Assembly: GCA_023014335.1 (NCBI GenBank)
Contig: JAECYW010000001.1
Span: 3,100,001-3,164,000, forward strand
Source: Galerina marginata
Taxonomy: Eukaryota; Basidiomycota; Agaricomycetes; Agaricales; Galerinaceae
DNA length: 64,000 nt
Direction of reading: 5' to 3'
Below, one piece after another: positions 10,896 to 23,116 of the stretch. The position numbers and the translations under genes are program-made. Each line of letters begins with the position of its first letter. Positions within the stretch are counted from its first letter, which is position 1. The notes beneath the pieces were generated by a model, which was not told the origin of the DNA, did no database searches, and was given only the letters and a program-made list of their open reading frames with translations.

Positions 10896-13800
10896 TTACG
10901 CCAAAGAAGGAGCGGCTTGGACTATAAGGAGACTGGCATTGGACACCAGTGGCTACCAATGCAGCACCGACATCTCCGAGTGTCTTCGGCACAGAGCTGC
11001 TCATGGGCGATCCGCCTTCCGACGTCAGGGTAGCGCAGCTCGCCGCCCTAACGATTCCGCGGCTAGACGACGCGAACGCCCTGCCACGACGATGAGCGTC
11101 TTAGAAGACTCGGCCAAGCTTGCGGCTGCTTCCGCCTTCACCAGCTCAGCGACGCGGTGTAAGGGTAAGGGTGTGGACTCGGCGCTGAACGTGATGCGGG
11201 AAAGGGCAGCGGCGACGTTGGGTGGTTGGGTTTCGGGGGTGCTGGTGTAGCGGGCCCAGAGGATGTTGTCTGCTGTATCAGAGGCGAGACGGGTTTGAGT
11301 GTTGTGTTGCCCATAAACGGTATCAGCCCCAGCGACGGTCTGGGCGGAAGGACAATAGATTAGCCATGGATGGAAATGAAGTACACATCGACTTACAGTA
11401 TGGAGCGTAGGAGGAAGGCAATGCGGCACCACTGGTCAACTTATCATCATGGTGTGTCCCATCCGTCTTGGCGAGCTTCACAACGGTCGCAGTGACCGAC
11501 GAGCGCTCGCAGAGTTGGACGAGGAAAGACAGGGCAAGTCGGTCGTCAGGACCACCGAAGAACGCAAGGAATAGATGTTGTCTGGTCGGGCTGGTGGAGG
11601 CGTTAATCATACCACGATCGACAAACAGAGCAATGTCGCTCGGAGACCTTGCGAAGACCTTGCGAATATACTCCGAGTAGACAAACGAACTTGTCTGGTC
11701 CTGGGTGGTGGTCTTGTGGAAGATGCCATCAAATGGGTTGCGACTACCGACTGGTTGTCCATAGTGCTCGTCGTCTTGAACAGAGGTAACGCCTCTTGGC
11801 CATGGAATGACGACCATCTGCGACTTGGTCTCGGCTACGTGGGTCGAAATCGTTTCGGGGAATTCGTCAAAGTTGACAACGGAGAGGTAGGCAGAAACCT
11901 TGAAATTATTGAGCTGGCCGAATGTCCTGTACACGGAAATGACAGGGTCAGTTATAGATCAATGAGTCGGCTTCTTGAGACCTGAGAACGGCCGATGTTC
12001 GGGAAGTGAGTTCGATGAGACGGAGGGCCTCAATTGTGATTCCCGACGAAGAGTGGACGGAATTTGCAACCTCGAAGCCAGCCTCGACAGCTTTTTCGTC
12101 AATGCTAGAGAGTATTGAAGACTTGCGACGGAAAAGGCGATGATTGGAGGAGTTGGGACAATGTCATCGCGGATGGGAGGAGACTCGACCTTGTCGAGCA
12201 CGATGGCGAACCTGGTCTTATTGCCGTCGGGAGAGGGGGGTGGGATGGGAGAGGTAGATTCCTCTTCACCCGCTTTCTTGTCTGCACGATGGTGAATTCC
12301 GGTACTTAGGCGGGTAGAACAGGATCACGAGAGGGGTCGTCATGAAGGTAAGCACCAAGGCGTGGACGACAAACATGGAGAATGTTTGGGGGTTGAGAAT
12401 GTTGGCCTGTAAGCCGATGTTCAACACAATAAGTTCGACGAGACTATGTTTTCATGGTTAGAATCAAGAAATTACAGCTAGAGAAGTATTACGTACCCTT
12501 TGCAACTCATCAAAGAACCAATGGCTCCAGACTCTCTCAAATTAAACCCATTGACACGGGCTGCTGCTGCGCAAGATAGGAATTTGGAAGAGAAGGAAAC
12601 CAGGCAAGTGAGGATAACATAACCCCAGACAGTGCCAGGTATTGAGTAAGCCAAGATTGGTTTTCAAACCCGACAAGGTGAAGTACTGCAATGAAGAGTC
12701 AATATTTATCACATATCACGGAGTTTAAAGCGGCCTTACAATTGGGAGGAAGGTAATTGAAACCAAATCTTCGATCTTCTCGACAATAGAAATGGCAAAT
12801 CCGTTATCATGAGGGATGATCAAGCCCGCCAAGAAGCCACCTGTTACAGGTCTCTGTTAAATCTCCTAATTCCGCAGGTAAAAGAAGAGAGCTCACCGAA
12901 AATGGCGTGAACGCCAATGATATCAGTGAAAAATGCCGAGGCAAAGACGACGACGAGCGTGATGGTCATCATGAACATCGTAGGTGAGCCTGCTCCAAGC
13001 TTCCTGTACGCTTTGGCAATCCAACGGAAGGCCCATCGACCGGGATACAGAAGCACAACAGTGTATCCAGCACTGGCCAAAAGGACCCATAGGGCGGTCA
13101 GGCCGGAGGAGGCGTTCACCAATGCAACTGTAAGCGCCAACAAGATCCACCCTACAACGTCGTTCCCAATGCCAGCTGAAAGGGTAATCAACCCGACCTC
13201 CGTGTCAAGAAGTTTAAGCTCCGTGAGAATGCGACACAAGACAGGGAAGGCTGTGATGCCGACGGCAACGGCGACGAACAGCAAAAAGTACCCAAAGTTC
13301 ACCTGTTGGGCTGATGAATTCTCTATAAATACCGACCCCCAATGCTGCCCCCATGCCAAGGGGAACGATGAGTCCAGGCGAAGGAGACATGATGCGGAGG
13401 CAACAATGTTCCGTTTCATGAGGCGCGTATCAATTTCTAGGCCAACCAAGAAAAGGAAGAGAACGAGACCGATTGTACTGGTGAGGGTGAGCATGGGCAT
13501 GCTGGCATCGGGGAAAATGGTGGTCCTGAAGCCTGGAATACGGCCCATCACGGTTGGTCCAAGGATAACGCCTCCAATGACCTCTGCGATTACACGGGGT
13601 TGACGGATGCGCCCGAGAATCAACGACAAGAGCTGGGTCATGGCAATGATGATGACTGGTTTCCGGAATAGCCATAAGCCAAGAATACAAGCTCGAGAAG
13701 TTGGTCACTCACTCAATTGGATAACCCATAATCGAAAGGGGTCTGCAGCATTGTACAACAACGGATTATCTCCAGAGATAACGCCTCCCTGTAGCTGCGT

Positions 13801-13900
13801 ATCAGCCCCTGTTATGTTCTGGAGTTCAGAGCGCCAGACATACCTGTTCGGAGGCAGCTCTTGAAAATAAGGAAAGTACCTGGCTCGAAAATTCGCCCAT
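10896..13900 (-). CDS. KHA1: K+/H+ antiporter of the Kha1 (CPA2) type, with many frame slips
   Basis: Cation/proton antiporter of the CPA2 family resembling yeast Kha1, an endomembrane K+/H+ exchanger. Start ATG at 13900 (MGEFSS), then short exons giving [19 protein letters not shown] and RLWVIQL. The membrane part includes [85 protein letters not shown] and [24 protein letters not shown] cytosolic C-terminal domain ([19 protein letters not shown]) ends [17 protein letters not shown], stop at 10896-10898. The frame slips by one base at about 13390, 13305, 12637, 12295, 12230, 12170, 12108, 11950, 11030 and 10941. Between slips the protein is highly conserved. This is either a very recent pseudogene or, more likely, consensus error. 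Confidence 0.85.
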
Positions 13901-14631
13901 CGTGATGGAGGTCAAAGTCGGAGAGGAGGGAATCCTGGGCGACAGAATGTTTCATGCTTGGCCGTCTTATATGGGTTTATCGAAACAACAGGGACACAAT
14001 TCTCCTAAAAACAGAACGCAAAACAAATACAAAACGACCCATCGGATCAATCGATCATTTTTGATTGCCCATAAGCGGGCGGTGCCACCGCGACGATTAA
14101 AAGGTCCGTGCCCCGTCAACTTGCAATTTCTCGAGGCTGGAGCCTGGCAAGGCAACATGAGGGTATGGTGAACAAATCTAAGGGGTTCTTTACATTAATA
14201 TTGATAAAACGCGCAACTCACTTCAGTGAAAAATGGGCAACTTCGTGTACTGTAGAATGTCATGAGGCTTGACCAGCTGAAGCCGCCGGGCCATTGCTTG
14301 GAACGAGTTTAAATCGATGGCGTTATACCCACTGCTTATTTCGACAGGAATAGGAACAATACAAAATAGCCGTGGCAGACCGTGGCTACTGACTAGAAGA
14401 TAGGAAAACGAGAGTGCGATTAGGCGATAGTCGAACGTACCCTGAATGTACCAGAGCCCAGATGATCGATATGTGCCTGGGGGTGAAACTGTATGGGGAA
14501 TGAGGTTACGTTAACTATTCACCAGACCTCCCCTTATCCGAATTCCACCAGTTCTATGATAGAGACAGGTAACATGTTGGAGACGGAGAAGGTCGACTCG
14601 AGATGACAGGAACAAGAGATATTTATCGCCA
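13901..14631. other. Intergenic, no supported gene
   Basis: Contains the antiporter promoter and the 3' region of BUD31. Small open frames on both strands show no domain or splicing pattern. Confidence 0.45.
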
Positions 14632-15284
14632 TCATGAATCGGAGCTGCATCCACGACAGCCTAACCTCCAATAAGTAACGATTGGCTTGATGGTACAAGT
14701 GCACATACCACAATGGACACATTCGACGACTGTCCCAGACCGAACTTGCGCTTTAGGCACCCGGCAAATGCATGTCGATCCTTGGTAGTTCATGTCCTAA
14801 ATTAAATGTCAGAATAAAACGAATACGATGAACTCCGGTACATACCCGCGTTTGGATGCAGCGGAGGCAGCAAAGCTTTTCGTACCCAGTTTTTTTCCAT
14901 TTGGCTAGAAGGCTGCCAGATAGAATGGTAATCAGGACAGTGCACAGTCGTGAAGGCGCTCTAGGTACATACTTTGCATCAGCATAACCCTCCTTTAGCA
15001 GCCAGTCGTACAATTCTCTAGAAATAGCCTCCCGTTTGTAGTAAAGTTCATAGATATACCTCGAACGGGCATGCGAGATTCGCATGATAGGCCAAAGAGA
15101 TTCTGCCTTCCGTTTGCCCTCGTGTGATTCGTTTTCTGCATCGCGCATCTTCTTTGCGTAGTCGTCCAGAATCTTTTGGAAAGGTCAGTCGAAACAATGA
15201 CAAAAATGATGCAGCACGAACTTCTTCTATTTCTTCATACCCCTCTGGTGGCGCTTTTGTTCTCGTGGTCCTGATCTTGGGCAT
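14632..15284 (-). CDS. BUD31: BUD31/G10 pre-mRNA splicing factor (Cwc14)
   Basis: BUD31 (G10, yeast Bud31/Cwc14) is a spliceosome component found in activated complexes. The model has five exons: 15284-15222, 15172-14973, 14912-14846, 14796-14709, 14660-14632, total 148 aa, close to the usual length, with all phases consistent. Recognised in order are [84 protein letters not shown] and [12 protein letters not shown]. The conserved cysteines of the C-terminal zinc cluster are all present. The protein ends CRGCSSDS. It is transcribed away from the TB2/DP1 gene, 271 bp apart. Confidence 0.95.
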
Positions 15285-15555
15285 TGGTGCTGGCGGTTGG
15301 GAGTCAAGAGCGCAAAGGACCCTGACTCGTCCAAGTACAACGTTTTGCTTACATAATAGGTCGTCCTTGCGGTAAAGTTCAACAATGCACGCGAAAGCTG
15401 CATCCTCCTCTCGCAGTCACCAGAAACACGGATTTCCTTCTCAAATTGCCCTACACCGCGTGCAATACTGCGGGGTAAAGCATCCGCCATACATGCCAGC
15501 CGTAGCGCGGTAGCACAGAGCTGAACTTGTTCTGTTGGCACATCCCAAGAAAGCA
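15285..15555. promoter_or_regulatory. Divergent promoter of BUD31 and the TB2/DP1 gene
   Basis: The two start codons lie 271 bp apart and point away from each other, so the interval must serve both promoters. No TATA box is obvious. This is inferred from geometry alone. Confidence 0.5.
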
Positions 15556-17789
15556 ATGCCACTTTTTGTCCCGATTCTTCGGTTGCTTATGCTTTTTCTC
15601 AACGTCTATGACTCGTATAAGACACTGAAGGACCCGCCGACGTCCTCGCGTAACGGCGGACGTCCGAGTGTTCGAGCGGTTTCGCAAAGGAAGCGGGACA
15701 TGAAAGGGTGCTTAGCTGTCTGGATTGTCTGGGTGAGTTGAGACCTCATTGAAGACCACCGAACAGACCCTGACAAGTCTATAGGCCTCTTTGTCTATGT
15801 ACGAAAGGATTCTGGAAAATATTATACGTCTCTTCGTCCCGTTTTATGACGAATTCAAGTCGCTGGGCCTCCTGTTTTTGATCCTAACCCGTGCACGAGT
15901 AAGTTATTGTAGTATTTCTCAATATTTCTCCTTCTGAACACCTCTCCCAGGGAGCCGAGCCCATTTATCTTCATCTTATCCGACCGCTCATCAAGCCTTA
16001 TACACGGACCCTCGATGCTAGCCTCGAACTGATGCTTATGATCGGGGATTTCATCTTCGCCCTATCGACGTATCCCGTTCGTCTTGGGCTGGAGTGGTAC
16101 AGACAACGTTTTGGTACCTACTACGAATCCTCCGAGTCCGAACAGGAGACGCAATCAGAGTCTTCTAACGATGTAAACACATCGGAACTGCCTACCTCAT
16201 TTCTCGCTTCGTCTGGTGCCGCCCAAGCCATACTCGATGGAAATATAGACAACCACCCACCGCAACTCCCAAACGAGTCGAGCAAAGAAAAGACTTCCGT
16301 CGAATCTCCAAGTCGACGCTCGTCTGGCGATGTTCCTCGTAGCGTTTCACGGAAGAAAAAGCCGGAGAAAGCAGATAACCCAAACCTGCAGCCCAACATC
16401 CTCGATTCCAAACGAACTGAAGAACCACTGTCAGGACGGCCCGGGTTACCTTCACGCAAGAGCTCGAGAAAACACTCTCAGCCCGAAACTTCCAGGATCA
16501 GCAGAATCCCTGATAACCTGGAACCAAATTTTTTCAAGTCACCGACCCGGCGTGAAGATGAAGGAACCTCCTCTCATCACCAAATCTGGTACCCTCCAAA
16601 ATCCTCTTACGTTGACGAAGATGCCGACGGGGAAGGTGACTTGACTCTAAGACCGAAGCCATCCGACCAGGTTCTCCTGACGTACGAGCAACAGCAATAC
16701 GAGGAATGGCGTCAATATCCGGCATTCCCTTCCGCCTATCCTCCAACACCACTAGTGACTACGTCTAGACTAGCAACGACCTCTACTGTTGGACATTCGT
16801 CTCTGTATCCTGCGATCAACGAAGAGGAGAAACCTCAGCAGGATTTTCGCAAGTCGCTCTTGCCGCCACGTGAGCCTTTAAATCCCAGCCACGCTGGCGA
16901 CTTGAGCGACAGATACGAACTCTTTGGGATTACGTCCTCTCCGGATATGGATGACGCCGACGATAGTATGTCTTCCGATGACTATGAAGAAGATGAATTC
17001 AACATCACGCTTCGAACTCCACTTCCACGTTTCGGTTCGCTGAGATCACAGATCCAGCCACGTCGCCTTGTTTCTATTCCGTCAACTTCCTCGGCTGCGA
17101 GCATACCCAGCAGATCATCAGCGCTGACCACAGCCGATAATGGATCCTCTATGCAAAGAAGCACCTCATCTGCATCTGACTCGTCTCTTTCGGCGCCCAA
17201 GCCTAATACGAGTTCACCGTCCATCATAGGCAAGAAGCGCTCGTACCCTCGTCCGAGAACGCCCGCTGCCAAATATCGAGTTCGTCAAATTGAGAGCGAG
17301 GCTTCTCAGGATGTCTCTGGGTCCGACCGGGAGCTTGCGCAGATTTCTGCGACGTTAAAGGATGACGCTCTCACACCATCATCTCCATCATCGGGCCCTC
17401 CTCAGCTCGTTGTCGATGATAGCGCAGTCAGTTCTGCTAACAATAGCTCGGTGGAGGAACAAGATCGGGTATCTCGGGAGGAGAAGAGACGCAAGATCGT
17501 GCGCTCGATACCGCCTCAGAAACCTGTAAACACCCGTCCAGTTCGTCCCCGGGTGGCCCGACGTGCTTCCCCGCCCACCCAAGCACTGAATGTCAAGGCC
17601 CAAGACTCAGGCGTCCCGACCAAAAGGAGTTCGGCCCGCTTACGGCCCGGTCTAAGCGCCGAGAAAGTCAAAGAAAGTGATGACCCCTCCTCTGTAAGCG
17701 CTTCTTCCTCAGCGTCCGGGGGTGACACTCCTGCACTCCCAGTTTCTCTGAAACCCAATAAAAGAAATATGACAAGGAAACGGTCATAG
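15556..17789 (+). CDS. TB2/DP1/HVA22 (REEP/Yop1) family protein with long disordered tail
   Basis: An ER-shaping protein of the TB2/DP1/HVA22 family, to which Yop1 and REEPs belong; these hairpin proteins bend tubular ER. Exons 15556-15732, 15785-15898 and 15951-17789 give 709 aa. The domain covers roughly residues 1-150: VYDSYKTLKDPP, MKGCLAVWIVW, PFYDEFKSLGLLFLILTR, GAEPIYLHLIRPLIKPY. After it come about 550 residues rich in Ser, Pro, Glu and Arg with no domain, including acidic runs (DDADDSMSSDDYEEDE) and basic patches (RPVRPRVARR). Typical Yop1 is about 180-200 aa, so the tail is the unusual part; long tails occur in other basidiomycete members. The tail is one uninterrupted exon. Confidence 0.88.
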
Positions 17790-19435
17790 TGGTCAGGGGT
17801 GTCTTTTCCTCCAGAGGTACTAATTTAATCAGACATGCATACACAACAACGACACCTCATTTCTATCATTTGTATATACATTCATAACTCATGGCTATTT
17901 TATTTCTAGTAATCTTAACTGGTTCTCGGAATGCTGTGTGACTGGCCATATCTTGAAAAAAGAATAGTATGCTGGTAAAGAGTATGCTTCCGGACAGTCA
18001 GTCTGATCAACCCATCCTGGACAATCTTTATTCTGATCTGAGGGTAGGATAGGAATGTGTGGGTTCCGGATAGGTCTTTCATTCTTGGTCGACAGCTGTT
18101 AGAGTCCGATTGGAGGTGTCTTTGGTGCTCATTCGAGCACGGATAATATTAATGGACGAAGCGCAGTCGAACGATCAGCGTTGAACGTTGAACTGCAATG
18201 TCAAGAACTCTGCTGGCTCCGCTAATCGAGTCAGCTCTGTCACCTACAGCGTCTATGATGCATATGATGGCGGACAATCGACTTTGGCGTTGCACCCACA
18301 ATGACATAGCCTCACATTACAATAAGCAGGCAGGGCAATTTAGAACCGTGGATATGCTCTCAAGGCTCAATTGAAGATTAGGATAAGTCTTCTGGGCTCG
18401 AACGATCTCGCTCTGGATTATTTCCTTCATACGATTTTCAAGTTTCCCTATCCTCACAAGAGCGTCACTTAAGTCAACAGAAAAATTGAATACGGTGAAT
18501 GGAATCCAAGTATCACCGCCTCTTAAATCAGCTTAAATCTCCCCCCAATCTCCCACGAAGCTCCGACCCAAGTTTCGAAAACACAAAAGCCTCACAGGTT
18601 ATTCCTTCCAATTCTTGTATCCCGCCTATCCACACACTGGGTCTGGCGTTGAAGATACATGCTGTACATTCCCTCCAGCGACTTTTCATATCCACATGCA
18701 TACTTCCTTCTAGCACTTCAGGCGAAAAACCACCCTTTGCGAAGCTGCGGCTTGCCAACTGCGCGAAAACGTGTATACCAAAGGAGCGCAAATCGCCCGT
18801 CGATATCGTGCTTGTAGCTGGGCATATAGACTGCTTCTCTCGTTTTCACAGACTCGGAGGTCTGGCAATAGGAATTGACAACGCTCAACCTTTATGGACT
18901 CTGCTAGAAATAAAGCTCCCACTGCTTATCCTCCCCCTGGCAGTTGAACACCGGGTTCAGCATTCCAAAATCCGCCGAAAAACTCTCAGTGCGAAAAGAG
19001 GTCTTCGTAGCAGGCAATTCATTCTATACGATTTATCCGTGATTTCTGGGAGGTCGCTTGAAACTGCATCGAATAATTCGGGAAGTATAGCTCAGCTCAG
19101 ACGCCGAAACATATTCACTTCATTCTTTATCATGATACCCCCGATTAAATTGCCCGGATTTTATTAACTGGGAGTGTAGATACTTTGTACTGTGTGTCAG
19201 GCGTTGTCCTCGATTAAGAACTTGCACTAGCAAGCCCATTTTGATGGCCGGACGACCTGTATCATCACGAATTCAGTCGGAAGCCTATGAATTGTTGACT
19301 TCTCGTCCAATGAGCGGATTCACAGCCTATCCGGACGTTGTGGATGCAACGTCTTCAGTCATTCCGAAATGATGTCAACTTGCCGTGGCGTTCGTCTCAT
19401 TGTGGGCGAACGTAAATTTAGCTAGTAGCTGGAAA
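17790..19435. other. Gene-poor DNA with one unexplained long open frame
   Basis: AT-rich. A 222-codon open frame on the plus strand (18499-19167) is longer than expected by chance, but its translation shows no domain. On the minus strand across the same place, short frames with protein-like content (for example VFNCQGEDKQWELYF and LPDLRVCENERSSL) suggest an old spliced gene or its remains. I cannot build a consistent model on either strand. Confidence 0.3.
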
Positions 19436-20369
19436 ATGGCTGTGAGTCACCCAACTGGATTACCGGTGACTCGATATTTTATAGACACGTTGCGCACGGA
19501 CGTCGCAATGTTGTATAAATTAGCCTCTATGGACCATCAGTTTCTTGCCCGACGTCGAAAACCCAAAATGAAAGCAAAGAGCAAAAGATCTACCCCCAGG
19601 CCTCCTGTTTATCGACGACAGCATAAAAACCTAAAGGACCTCAGCCCAGAGGTATGTGAAGACATCGTTCGTACCCAGGACCCACATCTAATATATTTTG
19701 CCATCCTTTAGAATACCAAGCATGCGTTTCGCCACAGATTTAGAAACCAGTTCCCAAGCTCTAGCTCTGGACCAGTATACTATGGCGTACTCAATGACGG
19801 CCTGAGTCACACTATTGAAGTCGACAACACAAACTATCGGAAAGCCACTCGAAAGATTCAACAGGTTAGACGCGGAACATCCTCGCAGTCTTCAGGTCTG
19901 GCCGTTCCACAGGCAAAGGTGATTGGCACACCTGTCCAGCCTAGAATTTTCAAGCTGACATTTATGTGAGACGACGCCAACTGTAGAAAGAAGAACTAGC
20001 AGGGCAATGAGAGTTTCAGAGGTAGATTTCCGACAGATGCAAGCACTCGACAACTTTGATAATCAGCAAGTCCCCGATATCGACGTCGATCACGGAGCTA
20101 TTTGTGGTTCAGGTCAAACCCATAGGTACATGTTTCCCACAGAATATAACTTTCCCCAGCACGTGCACAACGACGCCTTCAGTCCAGGGACGCCAGTCTA
20201 TCCGACCACCTATTATCCCAACACAATTGAAGCAACAATTGACCCGTTGGCACTTCGGCCCATTTCTTTCGGGATAGATATACCGCCTGATTTTATATGG
20301 CAATATCCCTGCAGAAGCATCTGTGAACCTGCCTATAATGCCTGGGACCAAGATCAAATAGGACCATAA
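19436..20369 (+). CDS. Hypothetical protein, tentative three-exon model
   Basis: The tentative start is the ATG at 19436. Exon 1 ends at a GTATGTG donor near 19651, exon 2 begins after CATCCTTTAG near 19711, and a third exon ends at the stop 20367-20369. The N-terminal part is very basic (ARRRKPKMKAKSKRSTPRPP); the C-terminal part is Tyr/Pro-rich (PTTYYPNTIEATIDP, FGIDIPPDFIWQYP). The architecture of a basic region followed by an aromatic/Pro-rich tail recalls small fungal transcription factors, but I see no defined DNA-binding domain. Splice sites of the second intron are uncertain. Confidence 0.35.
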
Positions 20370-22296
20370 TTAATGTTACATGCCCCATAAGACTACCATA
20401 ATAATGCTTAATAAATAGGTATAAGTAGTAAGAACTCGTATATGACTCCTAAATATATTGCTGCCTAATACAAGATTTAGACTTAGCGTCTGTCGAAAAT
20501 ATTGACCAAAAATTCAGGGAGGTGAAGAGAGAAAATACCTGGTCGCCATTTTACCGGAGTCGCCATATTCTCCGAATCTTAAAAGTTGGAACAACAAAAT
20601 TTTCTTACATAAATTCTGAGCTGTGACTACCCGCGTCATCGTGCAGTCTGGCCACCGCGATTGAATTGTAAAGATAACCTTTAATCTACTAGAGTATACA
20701 GTCGGGCTGAAATGTGCGGTCTTGCGAAGTTGCGACGGTTTCGCATTGACATAACCTGCTTAGGTTGTTCACTTCCGAGTGGAAAGACCAGCTTTCAGGG
20801 GTGATCAAGAAAGTCGACAATCAGGAACATTGCCAAAATGATCGGCGTCAATCCGATATGTGTGCGAAGCGACAATGACATACAACTGCTCACAATCACT
20901 TGAAATTTCCGAAATCCTACTGAGTTTTAGTCTGTCGACTGATTTACCGCCTACTCGTACATTACACGTCCCAGATATCGTCTTTTTTTTTTGACTATCA
21001 ACATTCCCGATATACCATAGAACTATTGGAAAAATGTCAAATCCGTGCTGCAGTCCCTGTCAGGCGAAGTAGAGAAAATCTTCCGCAAATGTTGGCAAAT
21101 GCGCAACTGAAATTCCAGGTCCTCACTTCACGTCCCTTGTTAAGAGTAGTCAAGTCAGTCTCGAATCAAATATACTTTAAGCGGAGTGCGGTAGATACGA
21201 CTGAGCAAACTTTAAGAATTTACGTTCGTTTAACCACTAATCACCTGGGTTGGGATTTTTAGTTCAAACAAAGTCAAGTAGATGTGAAGGAATTTGCCAT
21301 GCTTGCACCTTGAGGCATTTACAGGTCGGTCGGTCGGTCCGCAAATGACCCTGTAGAAGGTTAGTGGGGACAGTGGGCCCTTGAATCGATCAATCAACCA
21401 GAACTCAAAGTTAAAATGAGGTATGAAATTTGTCCGCAACAGTTGGGGCTTGGGCGCTTAATGACACACTGCGGGGTCATTTAATTGCTTGCGCTAAATG
21501 CATGTCTAGATCGGGAGTACGACACAAATGTCGCGTGGCCGGCGGTTCGGATCACACTTCCCAGTGATGACCACCGCAAATCCCATTGGGAGGGAAGAAA
21601 GGGCAGGGGCGGGCACGCTGAAGTTTAAAATACCTCCGCGGATGAGCCCGGTCATTGTGGCCAAATTGCCGGGTGCAGATTGGAATCTGGATCTGTGCAT
21701 GGGAGTGCTCAAGAATAAAGCTACGAACTCTCCATGCGAACGACGTGTTTTGAATGATGTGTTTAAGGAAGTGGGCCTTATCGGTTGACTTGAAGGCTTA
21801 TGACACAATTTGTTACTAATTTGTCAGCGATACCTTCTTAACCTCATGCCATTAGATCTAACGGATGGTTGACCACCCAGATCCTTGAGGCTGCTCCAGA
21901 GAGCTCTTACATCCGTCTTTTGTTTTTGTCTGTGGGCAGATCTGACCGCCACGATGTTCAGTAACTCATTCACGATTACCTTGCGTTGATGAAATGACGG
22001 GACATACGCCATCAGCGTAATGAATAAAAAGGACGGCAAGTGCGAGTATAGCACTCCTTGATTTTTTGATCCATTAGCTGCGACTTACTACTCTTACGCT
22101 CTCTGTCATGCAACAAAGTGTCGATCAAGGGAGCAGACGCCGAAAGAAAGTTGGCAAGAAGCCTGAGGAATCGGCGCTGAAGAACAAGCGAAAGCATCAC
22201 AAATTGCGACACATTGGGGATGGGGTTAGTTAATATTGCTTTTGTCATCGTGCCATGAGGGGGCTAATATGACATTTCATACTTAGTATTTTCACA
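20370..22296. other. Intergenic, AT-rich, no supported gene
   Basis: Contains short frames only. A 78-codon frame at 21026 and others on both strands carry no recognisable motif. Confidence 0.45.
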
Positions 22297-23116
22297 ATGG
22301 TTTTGGGTAAGTTTTTCTTCGCTTTGGAAGGGAACAGATATCTGACTGTACTGTCGACCAGTCGCGTGAAACCTTCTGCGCTTCAGACAACAATCGAAAT
22401 GGAAGGGAATTTCCCTCCCCGTGCACTGAATGGATCGAGTCCCCACCCACCGCGTTCCAGAGTTCTGCAAAGAGTTCTGCCTGAGTCTGGAAGCGTAGCC
22501 CATGCCAACGAAATTACAGGCGAAATCCCGTTCTATGGTGAGTGCAACTTGAATAGAAAATATTTTCTTGCAATACTCATTTTTTTATTTAGGGATGGCA
22601 ACACCCTCTCCTTCTACTACCGACACAGATGCCTCGTACTCACTTTCGTCGACGGAATTTTTACAAGGCGGGAGTGGTACAATTCCTTATCCAGTCGTTC
22701 ATGGCCCCACACAAGGACCAGAAGAATCTACGCCCAACAACCAGGGATTTTTCGTACACCCCCGCCAGTGGCAGGATGCTCCGCGTTACCATGAGAACAC
22801 TCATTTTGCTCAGGAACATTGGCCTGCCGTCCCGTCGACTTCTGGAGCCCTGGACCAGTATCCCTACCCTACTCCTTTACCGCCCACAATTTATGGTCCT
22901 TGGCACGACAGTTCAAGTGCACCGGAATCAAATAGCAATTACGCCTATCTACCACAAGACGGTTCTACATATAGTACTGTCGAGTTCAATTCGGATCCCT
23001 CGCATAGTATACAAGCGCCATACTTCGCAGGCTATGCACCGACGTCGACGGCACAGTTTCAGCAGCCTACCAACTCTGGATTTTATACCCAGGATATGTC
23101 TGATCCTCAGGTTTAG
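22297..23116 (+). CDS. Hypothetical Ser/Pro/Tyr-rich protein
   Basis: The start is the ATG at 22297. An intron near 22538-22593 (GTGAGTGC...TTATTTAG) joins in phase to a last exon reading MATPSPSTTDTDASYSLSST, which ends at 23116. A further donor-like GTAAGT lies 10 nt after the ATG, so the 5' part may be spliced differently. The product is dominated by Ser, Pro, Tyr and Gln with no visible domain. Its tail composition is like that of the genes at 560-2064 and 19436-20369. I cannot assign a function. Confidence 0.4.

Noticed and set aside
12917..13603. 228-codon plus-strand open frame
   Set aside because: It is the antisense shadow of the conserved membrane exon of the antiporter.
16121..16459. 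Minus-strand open frames under the TB2/DP1 tail
   Set aside because: Serine-rich coding sequence gives open frames on the opposite strand; no domain or splicing supports them.
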